The notes under the pieces were generated by a model. The model was not told the DNA's origin, made no database searches, and saw only the letters and a list, made by a program, of their open reading frames with translations. The position numbers and the translations under genes are program-made. From Bolinopsis microptera (Eukaryota; Ctenophora; Tentaculata; Lobata; Bolinopsidae), in NCBI RefSeq assembly GCF_026151205.1, contig NC_087077.1, positions 4,526,001 through 4,590,000 on the forward strand: DNA of 64,000 nt, read 5' to 3'. Positions 22,231-33,661 of this stretch are shown one piece after another. Numbering within the stretch: position 1 is the stretch's first letter; every line of letters begins with the position of its first letter.

Positions 22231-23889
22231 TCATGAACTGGATGACACTGTTTCAAGTTTTAGACCCAGATGGTCGACTAGAGACTGAGGCAGACACAAA
22301 ACAGGGTTAACTTTAGCAAGATGCTGATCACCCAGGAGAGATAAACCAGCCAATCCAAACAGAGTGTGAAAAGGGTCCACCATGTCCCCAGGCCGATCTG
22401 CAAACCCACCGGTCTCTTCATCTTGAGATGCCAGGATGAACTTTATCAAACTAGGCTTATCCAGCCAATGTGTCCGTCCGATTATCTTAAGAGATGCTAA
22501 AACCCACCAACTATAACATACGTCAGGTAATTTTTCAGGTCGCCCATTTAAACCACCGGAAGGGAGCTGACGCTCACATAACCACCACGCCAGCTGATCA
22601 ACATCTAGCAGGTGCAGTTTATGAGCAATAGACAGAGCACCCACACAGCAGAACACCTGCCCTGCATGCGACTCTGATCCAGGGACACAACCAAATGCTC
22701 CGTCAAAGTTTTTACATCGCAACACAAAATGGACTCCTTTGTTGACATCACAGTCACTAAGTCTATCGAGTATAGTGAGAGTTGCAAAGGCACAGAAAGT
22801 GAACCTTGTGTCAACCTCACCCCACTCGTCACCCCAGAATGAGCCGTCAGTTTGCTGTAACGTAACCACATAGCTAACCACTTTGTCTTTATCTACATCA
22901 TCTAGCCTGTTGATCATTGCAAGGATTTGTATAGCACTAAGAGTGTATAATAGGTGAGGATCATGATTTTCACTGGCACCAAAACCACCTTTCTCTTCGT
23001 TGTAACATGACATTACAAATTTGAACAAGTCATCCTCCTTCAAGTGACCATCGTTTAGCAGCTTCAATGCAGTGAGGCACCAGTATACTCCGCTAGTGCG
23101 CAACCACTCCGACATCACATACTCGTAGGAGTTCTGATTCTTAGCATAACCTAGAATAAAGTCACGGTGCTTTACAAGATAGAGCTGGGAGGGAGCATCG
23201 TCTTTGAGGATCACATCTTTATGGAAACCCGACATCAGCTGAAACAAGATGGTAAAAACCAATATAAGATAATAAATATTGACACAATACCAAATAGCCG
23301 ATTGTGATCACAGTATGCATATTGCATATAATGCATTATATTATGTATCGAGTCAATTTATGACATAACAAGTTGTGTCAGCCTATAAAAAACATCAACG
23401 CGATTATCGTTAATTATCATTAATCATTAATTTATTAATGATTAAATCCGGTGTTTCTTATAAACCGGACCGGATTTAAATTGTCAATTCTCCGGCTTTA
23501 GTCAGATATTCGGTTGGTTTTTTAATTAATAAAAAATATTACAAAAGTAATTAACGAAACTCCCCAGTAAAACACCAGTTGGTAGTTTATTATTTGATTG
23601 ATGCCCGTCACATTGCCCAATATGTGAAAAATTAAAATTATCAGTCAATGTTTTTAACAAATAAGCTAATACCCATTTGGCAAAGAGACAAAATTATACA
23701 AAATTAACAATTATAGATTATTTTTAATCTATACAATTAATATCAATTAACATCATACAAGTCTCCCCTACTAATCAAGACATTAAATCGAATACCAAAA
23801 ATAAATTATTTCTCCTATATGAGATTTAAAAAGTCAAAACATCAAAAACACTGAAAAGAGGAGTAACTTACTCCAAGAATTCTGTCCAT
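22231..23889 (-). CDS. RABGGTB: Rab geranylgeranyltransferase beta subunit (two exons)
   Basis: An 18-bp first exon (23889-23872) and a 1008-bp second exon (23238-22231) give 341 residues. An alternative start is the MSGF methionine at 23235. The product is the catalytic beta subunit of GGTase II, which attaches geranylgeranyl groups to Rab GTPases presented by REP. Hallmarks are [20 protein letters not shown] prenyltransferase repeats, [55 protein letters not shown] and zinc ligands in DVCYSWW and DPFHTLFG. Length and order match human RABGGTB (331). The alpha subunit and REP are not in the window. Confidence 0.96.
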
Positions 23890-24321
23890 GATTACTTTAA
23901 TAATTGTGCAACATTTGATTGGTGCACAGTGCACATGATGTCTCCGTCGTGTATAAACTAATTACAACACTATAAATCTATTACATTTATCGAGGACGTT
24001 ACAGAAGAATAAATCCCAAATTTGTGCAATTTTTTAAACTAATACTATAGTGTTGTCGGTTAAAGTTGGCCCCTGACTGTGACCCTTGGAGTTGGTTCCA
24101 CTTTGTTTTGTCACGTACCAGAATAAACCAAGCAAACACACGAGCAGCAAAGTAAAGTACAGGGGACAAATTCAATTACTAGCACTAGAAACACTACGAG
24201 GAGGCACTCATTAAAACTTTACTATCATGTATAATCAAAACAGCTAAAAATATATACAAGTTTAGTGTTGGTTAACGTAAATAACAATGATAAGCATAAA
24301 ATCCTAAAAAGTTAATTTTGA
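23890..24321. other. RABGGTB upstream / EDEM1 downstream region
   Basis: About 430 bp separating two minus-strand genes. At 23958-23995 it carries a fragment AACTAATTACAACACTATAA of the foldback repeat family seen at 51110-51595. No promoter motif was recognised with confidence. Confidence 0.5.
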
Positions 24322-26141
24322 TTAAACTTTAAGATCAATGAAATTAATCAAATTGCTCCAAAACTCATCTGAAAAAGGGGGTATCATCTGTCTGTGTTTA
24401 GGAAACGTCTCACAAGAGTAAAGATGTGATATATTTCTGGGTCTACTGTCCGAATCTGATGGTTTAAAAATTGTCATTTTTTCTCGGGCAAATTTACTAA
24501 CCCTCATTAGATGACCCTCTGTTGTAAAAATAAAATCACTTCTTTTGTTCAAAACATTATCTTGATCAAACAAGAGATATAAATACTTGCACGTTTCACT
24601 GAGAAAGAAGCTTTCCATTCGGTCTTCTTGCTTTTTACTGATAACACTATTTAAAGTAGCGTAACCACATCTTGCTTTATTGTACATCTGAATACTGTCA
24701 TAGATTTTCTCGCCTACAAACAAATAGAAAGGGTGTCGTGTAGCTTGGAACAGCAAATAAGTAGCCTCTGCAAATTCAGGCCTCAAGGGATACAGGGCAT
24801 ATTCACATTTCTTAAGATACCAGTTGTATCTCTCTGGGAGAGCATCGTATTTTAGCCACAAGCCATAGAATAAAGCATGATGGAGGATGGCTGCCTCAAG
24901 ATCACCGTGAAGTATTTGAACACCAACAAAGGCTGCCGATAAGCTGTCAATCCAATGATTTTGTAGTTTTCCAGTTTTCATATTGACATTTGCAAAATAA
25001 TATGGATTGTCATAGATTGACAAGTTACTGTCATCCACAGAAAACCGTTTCATATATTTTACAATACTGTCATAATGATTACTGAATCTAGATAGATCCT
25101 TTTCGTCACCAAATAAGATAAAGGACTTCAGAAGATACTCAAAATAAGAATCTATTCCTGCACCAATACCACTCATAGGATCATCCCAAGATCCAGATTT
25201 TGTGTTGTAAACATTACCAATGAGACCTGTCTTGCTGTCTCTTAATTCCCATAGTTTATCCATAGCACGCTCTGCAACAACTTCAAATATTGGGTCTCCA
25301 ACTAATCTACCCAACATTTTAAATTCTAATATTAGGGTTCCTACTCCAGCAGTGCAGGTAGATTCACTGAACAAGTCAGATTTTCCGTGACGTAAATTTA
25401 CCCTTGGAATTGGCATATGATCTGAATTTTCAAAAGCTGGTAACAGTCTTGCACCCAAATCATGTGCTAACGTCAGCAATTCATTGTCATAGTTATCAAT
25501 AGTCACATTGAAGACATCAGTCCATTCTGTTACAATGAGATGGGCACTAAGGAGAGATCCTAACATTCGGATTGTACTTTCAAACACTTGAACTGTGCAT
25601 TCTTGATCAAATGAAACTGTATTTATAACATATTCCACAGCACTTTTGAAATATTTTTTGTCCCCCATGATTGCTAAGGTATCCAAGGAATCAACCAATC
25701 CCAATGAAAAATTACCAAGGGCATCATTAATATTTATGTTACTGGGATTATCATAATCTGGTCCACGTCCATTGCATTCATGAGGGTTCAGTTCGTCCAT
25801 TGGAAAGGCATGATTCATATAGTTATCATATCCAAAATAGAACATCTCACGAACCTGAAAAAAATAATCAGTAATTTAAACAAATATTTAAATAAGAATG
25901 GAAACACTTGTTATTCAAAAGCCTCGCAAGTAAAAATATAATTCTCATTAAGTTAAGAAACAGTAATAAAATTAGCCCTGCAAATTTCAGAATTGGACAG
26001 AGTATTTCAAACCTCCTCCATGAAAAGCATCTTAATATTGACTGAAAAACTTACCTTTCTTTTGAGTATCTGATTCCTTTTGTGAGGAAAGTGCATGGCC
26101 AAGTCTGAACAGAACAGTTGGAACACTATTATCCACCACAT
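24322..26141 (-). CDS. EDEM1: EDEM1-like ER degradation-enhancing alpha-mannosidase (two exons)
   Basis: Exon 1 (26141-26055, 29 codons) joins exon 2 (25854-24322) in phase, giving 539 residues. Exon 1 encodes a hydrophobic signal segment starting MWWIIVFQLF. EDEM proteins are GH47 mannosidase-like ER lumen factors that mark misfolded glycoproteins for ERAD. Family marks are MFYFGYDNYMNHAFPMDELNP, the DALG/DSLDTLAIMG region, QVFESTIRMLGSLLSAH, ETCTAG-like STCTAGVG, GIGAGIDSYFEYLLKS, and ESFFLSETCKYLYLLFD near the end. The FPMDELNP and NINDALGN wording fits EDEM1 better than EDEM2 or EDEM3. The N-terminal region is much shorter than in human EDEM1 (657). It ends without the long EDEM3 tail. 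Confidence 0.93.
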
Positions 26142-26451
26142 ACCTCATGTACATTGGACTTAAAAACCTAATCTGAAATGATTGTGTTAGAAGAAAATTA
26201 TACTGTTTTGAAACTAAAATGTGATATCTATCAGCTGCTTTTAGACTCACGGAAAAAGTCGTTTCTAGCTAAACCTATGCCGGTCAGTGCATGCCACTTG
26301 CCTGCAATTGTATTGCACAAGCAATGTTTGATTGTGCACCCTGAAAATTGAGCCCAACTATGTTTGTGAGCAATCATCCTCGAACTTTCCACCCTAAAAC
26401 AATGTACACAGATAAAATGGTTATTGTCTAACTATAAGGTGAGACACACAT
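26142..26451. other. EDEM1 upstream region
   Basis: AT-rich DNA upstream of the EDEM1 start. An acceptor-like TTTCAG at 26171-26176 (minus) suggests an upstream non-coding exon, which I could not locate. No other feature was recognised. Confidence 0.35.
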
Positions 26452-26622
26452 AATAATAATAATAATAAATTAATGTTATTTTTATACAGCACCAAAAGGT
26501 TAAATATTTTAAATTTAACCCTTATGCTCAGCTGTAAATGATACCTAAATGACAGTAGAGATCGTGCATCTCGCCTTGGACTGGAGTAAATACGGAAGTT
26601 TAAAGCTGCAAGTTAAATCCAA
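26452..26622 (-). repeat. L2-type LINE or SINE 3' tail with (ATT)n
   Basis: Minus-strand sequence ends GGTGCTGTATAAAAATAAC followed by ATTAATTTATTATTATTATT, which resembles the conserved 3' end of L2 LINEs and L2-mobilised SINEs. About 165 bp match 33501-33661 in the same orientation at roughly 95% by eye. Confidence 0.75.
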
Positions 26623-27430
26623 TTGGCTGACTATAAGGTCATGGCCTGAACAAATAATTTTTTTAAATAGTCAAGTGATGCTAAAGCAGAGCACAAATGT
26701 GTAATAAGTTAATAGATTAAAAAACTGATTCATGTGATGCATTACGCAGAGCACAGATAAAAATACTGATTCAATGATTAAAATTATAGCTGTGAGTGTC
26801 AATAAATTACTGTGGCATAAAAAAAGGAGCGATGTACACGTGATCTGAGATACCAATATCTCAATATTAAAAGGATTGTGTCTAGAAACATTCATAGTTT
26901 CTAGGTTAGACACACTCAAAAATAGAACTCAACTTATAAATCAAAGAGTTAGAAATTTTAATTAAACTCAGAGAAAAACCTGATCACAAAATCCCGAAAA
27001 AACACTTAAAACATATGATACAACACACTACACAGTGTAAGTTCCCACTGGCTTTTACAGGCTTTTACTAAACGAACATCTCTTGTGCATTTGTGATCTA
27101 GGGAGTATATATCAGATTCAGGACCAAATAGCATATTATATTGTAGCGCGATGCGCTACTGTACCTCGCCGAGCTGCGATGAATTGACATCGTCAATTAA
27201 CATATTATAGCATAGTATAGCATATTGGCACGATGCTTACAGTACACTACAATGTATAAGTACTGAAAGGGTATCCTAAGAAGATTCTTGATTTTTTGGC
27301 AGGAGCTCCTTCTCATTTAACAGCTAGACCTTCAATTCGGCTGAGTCGAACGAGGAGAGATTATACAGGTGTGCAATTTTGCATAGACCAATGCACAATG
27401 GATCCTTAGCTAAAAATAGTATTCAAACAA
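26623..27430. other. Intergenic, repeat remnants
   Basis: No gene was recognised. A remnant at 27146-27204 (TAGCGCGATGCGCTAC then GATGAATTGACATCGTCAAT) matches the ends of the inverted-repeat element at 41916-42120. Confidence 0.45.
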
Positions 27431-27744
27431 TCTCTACTATAATTCAGAGAATTGTTTTTGTAGAATGTATGTATGTACGACCGCCCACGTGCAAATTAGA
27501 TGAAAAATAGGAATTTAGGTAACAACCAAAACGTTCCATAGCAACGGTGTTTTAATGCACACATGCACATGCAAAGATTGTTTTAACGTCATTTTGATCG
27601 GTTTTGTGATAATTACGTTGTGTTTAAAGTGTTTTATATTTAAATCGGCTGAATCTTCGGTCGGGGTGAACCTTTTTTGATGCGATTAAAACTTTCTTTC
27701 AAAGAATACTACTAGCTTCGTCCCTGTTACCACGGGCTTTCTAG
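27431..27744 (+). mobile_element. Helitron-like non-autonomous element
   Basis: The segment starts TCTCTACTATAATTCAGAGA after an A and ends with a hairpin (CCCTGTTACCACGGG) four bases before CTAG, followed by T. A 5' TC, a 3' hairpin and CTRR inserted between A and T are the Helitron signature. A second copy of about 300 bp lies at 35308-35602. No Rep/helicase is encoded. Immediately after CTAG another TCTCTACTATAATT start follows at 27745, suggesting head-to-tail insertion. Confidence 0.55.
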
Positions 27745-28624
27745 TCTCTACTATAATTAATAATAATAATAATAATACTACTACTAATAATAATAATACT
27801 ACTACTAATAATAATAATACTACTAATAATAATAATACTACTAATGGGTCAGAGCAGGATCAACAACCTAACATCGCCCCTCCAGCTCGCCGTGAGAGGA
27901 AGGCTCGCACTGAGACTTCCACTCGTCACACGTGGAGCAAGGAGGACAACATACAGCTCATGACGCTGTATTACCAGAGCCAACCATCCCGCTCTGGTTA
28001 CAGAAGGAGACTCCGGTCACTGTGGGATGATGCCGGACTCTTCACTTGTACAGAACAAAGATTGGCAGACCAAGCAAGGTCAATCAGAAATAATAATCTC
28101 CTCTCAGACATAGAACTACTGGAGATTCGAGGTACTCTTCCACCTAGTGTAGTGGAAGAGGCTCCAACAACAACAACTCAAGCTCTACCCACAGTCTCCC
28201 AAGCAATCAGGACGTTGAGGGATGCAACTATCCCAACTGTTGCCGCCGAAGAACTCAACCCCACCGCAACGGTACCTGATTTTGACAAGGAGGCAATCAT
28301 TGAGCGGCTAAAAACCCTCTTAGAAGACCCTTCAGTGATAGAAACCAAGCCCCTGAGACATGTGAACAGAAAGAAGCTTATGGAGGAAACATCTCTCATC
28401 AACTCATGTATAGCAGAGATTCCTACTTCTTCAATCACTGAAACCAACACTCTATTGCTTGCAGGAGCACATTTAGTCAGCGAAAGACTTGGCGAAAAAC
28501 CTGCAAATAAGAATACAGAGAAGCGGAAAACTCCGCTATGGAAAAGAAGAATCGAAGATAAGATTACCCAGGTGAGGAAAGACATCTCTTATCTTGAGGA
28601 GAAGAAGAAAGGTATTACCCTTAA

Positions 28625-30134
28625 GGCCAGAGGGGGGGGGTAAGGGGTCAAAAAATTCTACCAAAATATTATTTTCTAAATCGATTTAATTTTTGATGAC
28701 AAAAACATTGCTGCTATTCACATATTTGTAGCTGATTAACTTTATTTTATAATTGAGGTTAACCGATTTTCACAAAATTGACTATACAACATTGAGGTTA
28801 ATAAAATTGAGGTTCATATTTTATTACACGCCATAATTTTTTGTTATTTCGGTCAGCAAATGTAAACTCTAAATTTTAGGTTCATAATTATAAGAAAAAG
28901 TAATATCCAAACGTGATTAAATGAGGTTAACCTCTTCTTTTAGATATAGCGAGAATAGATCAAATGATAGAGTTATTATTTTCATGGTAAGTTTACGGTA
29001 TACAAATTTCTAAATAGATGACGTGTTGATTGACTTTACTTTTATCTTGAGAAAATGAAAAAAATGAGGTTAACCATCACATTTTGGTACCGTAGGGAAT
29101 ATACATACGATTCTTACTTATGTAATGTACCACAATATCGAAGTGAGGTATCTATTGGTATCACAATGCCTACAACTATAATCACGTGACAAAGGTGATT
29201 TGAACTGACCATATTTTAGTAGAAGATTTTACCCGTAAATGGCTAAAAAATGAGGTTAACCTCTCATTTTTTGAATATCTGACCAGTTAATTACATGTTA
29301 ACCTCAAAACCTTAATCGTTATACTGTGCAAATGTTTTACTACATATATAATAACACATTGATAAACCAATCCCAGTGTTATATGGTCTAAAGCGAGGTT
29401 AACAACCAAATTTTAAGCAGTTAGTGTTTACAGGAAGTCTTGGTTAACCTCATTTTTTACAATACAAGGACATTAACTACTGAAAGTGGCTAAAATCATT
29501 TAGGGGACGGCCAGGTCTGATCAAGCAAACGTTATTAAGTGTATAAAAAGTCCTAACTAACGAACTGTGATACATTCCAGTGAATATTCAAAATTTTGAA
29601 AACACTAAATTGCATCTATCTCAAAACACATTTTTTGACCTTTCGATTCCTTAGTTGAGAAAACTGGCCACTCCCTGATCTTGACGTTTGGTACAGTGGT
29701 TCCTTAGACAATTGTCCTCATTTATTATGTGAGCGATTTTTTAAATTTGACTCGGTTCTCGAATTATGAGGTTAACCAGCTAAATTTTCCGAATTTTTGA
29801 CATGGTTAACCTCATAATTCGAGAACCGAGTCAAATAAAAAAAATCGCTCACATAATAAATGAGGATAATTGTCTAAGGAACCACTGTACCAAACCTCAA
29901 GATCAGGGAGTGACCGGTTTTCTCAACTAAGGAATCGAAAGGTCAAAAAAGTTACAGCCGTTTAAAGATCCAGTTTAACATGTAATTACAGGTAAACCTC
30001 AAAATTTAGCGCGCGATATCTCAGGAACGCAAGGTCAGATTTTGATCCGGTTTTTTTCTTCTTGTTCGTCTTCAGCAGCTTATATCAAATATGTGAAAAC
30101 TAGAAAAGTGCCATTTACCCCCCCCCCTCTGGCC
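28625..30134. mobile_element. TTAA-flanked non-autonomous DNA transposon
   Basis: A 1510-bp insert is bounded by TTAA on both sides (28621-28624, 30135-30138). Its terminal inverted repeats begin GGCCAGAGGGGGGGG. TTAA duplications are typical of piggyBac-type elements, although the terminal sequence differs from the usual CCC...GGG ends. It encodes no protein. The interior holds about a dozen copies of GAGGTTAAC, several as the palindrome GAGGTTAACCTC, and a 320-bp perfect-looking hairpin at 29631-29950. It interrupts the R4-like LINE frame. Confidence 0.85.
29631..29950. repeat. 320-bp inverted repeat (hairpin) inside TTAA element
   Basis: Two arms of about 148 bp, TTTTTTGACCTTTCGATTCC... 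and its complement ...GGAATCGAAAGGTCAAAAAA, meet around 29790 with a short spacer. Arms differ by a few bases only. GAGGTTAACC motifs sit at the tip on both arms. Confidence 0.92.
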
Positions 30135-32816
30135 TTAAACAAAAAATACTAGAAGGGCTCAACAGACGTCACCCCCTGTTGAAGAAAAAGGGCATATCAT
30201 GCATCATTGAGGAGCTCAAGCAACGTCTTCGTGCAAAAGCAGCTAAGATAAAGAGATTTAATAAAAGATGCGAACGATACCACCAGAACAAGTTGTTTGG
30301 AAACAACCAGAGGCAGTTCTACAGAAACCTTCAAACAAACCCTGAAGAACAGGATATCTCCCACCCTGAGGCTGACAAGGATTCTTGTTTGAAGTTCTGG
30401 AAGAACATATGGGAGCAGCCGGTTGAACATAACAGTGATGCTGAATGGTTACCGGATGTCAGAACAGCACTAGCCTCAGCAGATGAACAGCGACAGTTTG
30501 TTATAACTAACACCCTGGTTGCAGATAGAGTGAAGAAAATGACCAATTGGTCCTCTCCTGGTACAGACGGACTGCATGCTTATTGGATAAAGCACTTTAA
30601 AGAACTCCACAATAGGATTGCAGATCAACTTATGAATTGCCTAACCAATGCTGATATCCCAGACTGGATGACATTGGGACGCACGTACCTGCTCATAAAA
30701 GACCACTCCAAAGGACCCATCCCAGGCAATTTCAGACCTATTACATGCTTATCAGCTATGTGGAAACTGTTCACTGGTCTAATCTCAGATTCCATATACA
30801 ACCATTTAGACCAGCAAAAACTCCTCCCCCCTGAGCAGAAAGGGTGCAAGAAGAAGAGCAGAGGATGTAAAGAACAGTTAATGATAGACAAACTCATTCT
30901 GAAGAACTGTAAACGAAGGAAGCGGAACCTGAACATGACGTTTATAGACTACAAGAAGGCGTATGATAGCGTCCCACACTCTTGGATTCTGTCTTGTTTG
31001 ACCATGTGTGGTATCTCTTCATCCATCATAGATCTGTTTGAAGCCTCCTTCAAACAATCGTATGTTAACCTGATGCTTGGTAAAGTTTCCCTTGGGAGAA
31101 TTAAAATTAATAGAGGTCTATTCCAAGGAGACTCAGTATCACCTATTCACTTTATTATGAGTCTTATACCCCTGTCCATTCTTTTGAATAAGCATGACAT
31201 AGGATACTCTCTGGAGAAGGGAGGTCGACCGAAAGTGTCACATAGGCTATACATGGACGACCTCAAGTTGTATGCCGAGAGTGAAGACGAAATGCAAACA
31301 CTGGTTAATACCACAGCAGAGTTCAGCAGTGACATAAAAATGGAATTCGGGCTAGAGAAATGTGCCGTGGTGAAGGTGAAGAAGGGAGCAAGAGCCGTTT
31401 TCGAAGGCATCTCCCTACCCACAGGTGAACAGATCCATGAGTTGGAGGACGAGGGCTATAAGTATCTGGGAATACTAGAAGCCAATGATATACTGCACAA
31501 AGAGATGAAAGCACTGGTTACAAAAGAGTATATCAGAAGAGTTAAAAAGGTTTTAAAATCCCAGCTTCATGGCAGGAATAGTATACAAGCAATTAACACC
31601 TGGGCTGTACCTGTGATAAGATATGGAGCTGGAATTCTCTCATGGAATGCTGGAGAGACCAAAGCCTTAGATGTCAAGACCCGGAAACTGATGAGGATAA
31701 ATGGAGCTCACCACCCCCAAGGAGATGTTGATCGGTTATACGTAAGCCGTCAACTGGGTGGCCGTGGGCTACATAGTATAGAGGAAGTCGTAAAGAGAGA
31801 GGAGAATGCACTCACCACTTATGTGGTGAAAAGTAGAGACCCAGAACTGATTGCTCTGAAGGACTACTTTGTCAAAGACAAGATACTCTTGGGTGAAGAG
31901 ATAGAGAAAGATATCGACCGAACACAACGCGAGGAAATCCGCAAGGAGAAGTGGACTGCTAAAGTGATGCACGGACAGTTCCCAAGGCAGATGGTGGGTA
32001 TAGCGGACCCGTTAACCTCTTGGAACTGGCTCACTCAACAAGACTTGAAGAAGGAGACAGAAGGATTGTTGATAGCAGCCCAAGACCAAGCACTTAGGAC
32101 GAATTATGTGAAGCACAGGATTGACAAAACACCTGGCTCTTCTCCCCTCTGCAGACTCTGCAGAAATCATTACGAGACAATAGACCACATACTGAATGGG
32201 TGCCCAAAACTTTCACAGACAGAATATAAGTGTCGGCATGACAAAGTAGCTGCCGCATTGCACTGGAGTCTGTGCAAGGAATACGGCTTCCCACGCAGTA
32301 AAAGGTGGTACGAACACCGGGCAGAGAAGGTGCTGGAGAACGAAAAAGTCAAGATATTGTGGGACTTCCATGTCCAGTCGGACCACGTTATCGAACACTG
32401 CAGACCGGATCTCCTCCTGGTAGACAAGGTAACCAACGCAGCAACCATCATTGACGTTGCAGTCCCAGGAGATACCCGGATCCTGGATAGAGAACAAGAA
32501 AAGATACTGAAATATCAAGACCTAAAAAGAGAAATTAAGAAGAACTGGAATTTACGAAAGGTCACAATCGTCCCTGTGGTGATAGGCGCATTAGGAACTA
32601 TCACCATTAACTTTCGTAAACACCTCGACGCAGTCCACTGCAATCTGAGCATCTCTAATCTCCAGAAGACAGCTCTGCTTGGATCAGCCAGAATTCTCAG
32701 GATGGTCTTAGACATATGATATTATTGAGAGTATAATACACTGTAGATACTCTATATTTAGTTTATTCTTCACTGGATACTGTAATAAACACTTTTTACC
32801 TGGTCCTCTTATATCT

Positions 32817-33350
32817 CTTCCCTTGCTATGCAAGCCCTGTTTCTTGTTTATACAATTTTTAACCCGTATATTGGGTAGACTGTGTATTTGTTATGTATTT
32901 TATATTATACAGTTTTGTGTACAAGTAATTATTGTTATTTACTGGACTAAGGGGTATACATGTGTTGGAGTTTTTCTCTTATTTTTCTTCTCTTGCTCTG
33001 CATGCCCTGATTCTTGTATAAACATGATGTTTGTTTAAATATTGTATATTCTTGTATTGATTGTGGTATTTTGTGGATCAGATTCAGCAATACCCAATGG
33101 GTACTTGCTGAATCACTGTTTTATACACTCTGTAGCCAGTCCCTGTGTTCCGTCCCTTGCCCTGCAAGCCCTGTTTCTTGATTATACAGCATTTATTTAT
33201 CGTGTATTACATTGTAGTATGTAATAAACATTTGTAGTAGTGTAGGATTGTTTGAATTTCTTTTTGCTAGATTTTATAATATTTATTTGTATAATTTGTG
33301 ATTGTTTCTCCCGGTTTTCTTCCCTTGCGTAGCAAGCCCTGTCTCTTGTA
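32817..33350 (+). repeat. Four diverged repeats in LINE 3' region
   Basis: The motif CTTCCCTTGC..TGCAAGCCCTG then TTTCTTG recurs near 32817, 32985, 33151 and 33319, about 165-170 bp apart. Each has a small CCCTTGC/GCAAG hairpin. Surrounding sequence is diverged, so these look like old tandem copies in the 3' untranslated region of the R4-like LINE. Confidence 0.75.
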
Positions 33351-33496
33351 AAAACAACCTCGAAAGATTTGTAGATACACATAGTCTCTACACCTTTACC
33401 CTCTGGTCCCTAGGGTCAGCTGATCCCGGGCCAGAGGAAAACTACCGACTGCCAAGGTTTGACGCCTAGGCAGTCGAGACCTCTTATTGAGACCCT

Positions 33497-33661
33497 TTAT
33501 AATAATAAATTAATGTTATTTTGATACAGCACCAAAAGGTTAAATAATTTAAATTTAACCCTTATGCTCAGCTGTAAATGATACTTAAATGACAGTAGAG
33601 ATCGTGCATCTCGCCTTGGACTGGAGTAAAAACGGAAGTTTATAGCTGCAAGTTAAATCCT
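33497..33661 (-). repeat. L2-type LINE or SINE 3' tail, second copy
   Basis: Matches 26455-26622 in the same orientation, including the GGTGCTGTATCAAAATAACA end and an AT-rich tail at its left edge. Confidence 0.75.

Larger units (their letters stand above)
27771..32719 (+). pseudogene. R4-like LINE polyprotein, disrupted at 28625-30134
   Basis: The 5' part (27771-28643) opens with an in-frame Asn/Thr tract of AAT/ACT codons, then a Myb/SANT-like domain (HTWSKEDNIQLM...RRRLRSLWDDAGL...QRLADQ). The 3' part (from 30139; Leu/Met-type starts near 30179) holds the reverse transcriptase with motif A TFIDYKKAYDSVPH, motif B GLFQGDSVSPIHFI and motif C YMDD (31251-31262), a CRLC...HILNGC zinc motif (about 32152-32205) and a PD-(D/E)XK endonuclease with RPDLLLV...IIDVAVPGDTRI (about 32404-32480). 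Both parts are in the same frame when the TTAA-flanked insert and one TTAA are set aside. So the insertion is the only visible lesion in the coding region. Confidence 0.88.
27746..33494 (+). mobile_element. R4/Dong-like LINE split by a DNA transposon
   Basis: One coding unit (27771-32719) with a single large interruption, then about 780 bp of 3' region with four diverged repeats. It encodes an N-terminal Myb-like domain, a reverse transcriptase, a CCHC motif and a restriction-like endonuclease, the plan of R2/R4-group site-specific LINEs. The 5' border is not certain. It may start at the Helitron end near 27745. Confidence 0.85.

Noticed and set aside
29631..29950. Separate nested MITE
   Set aside because: No target duplication was found beside the arms; the hairpin is more simply part of the TTAA element.
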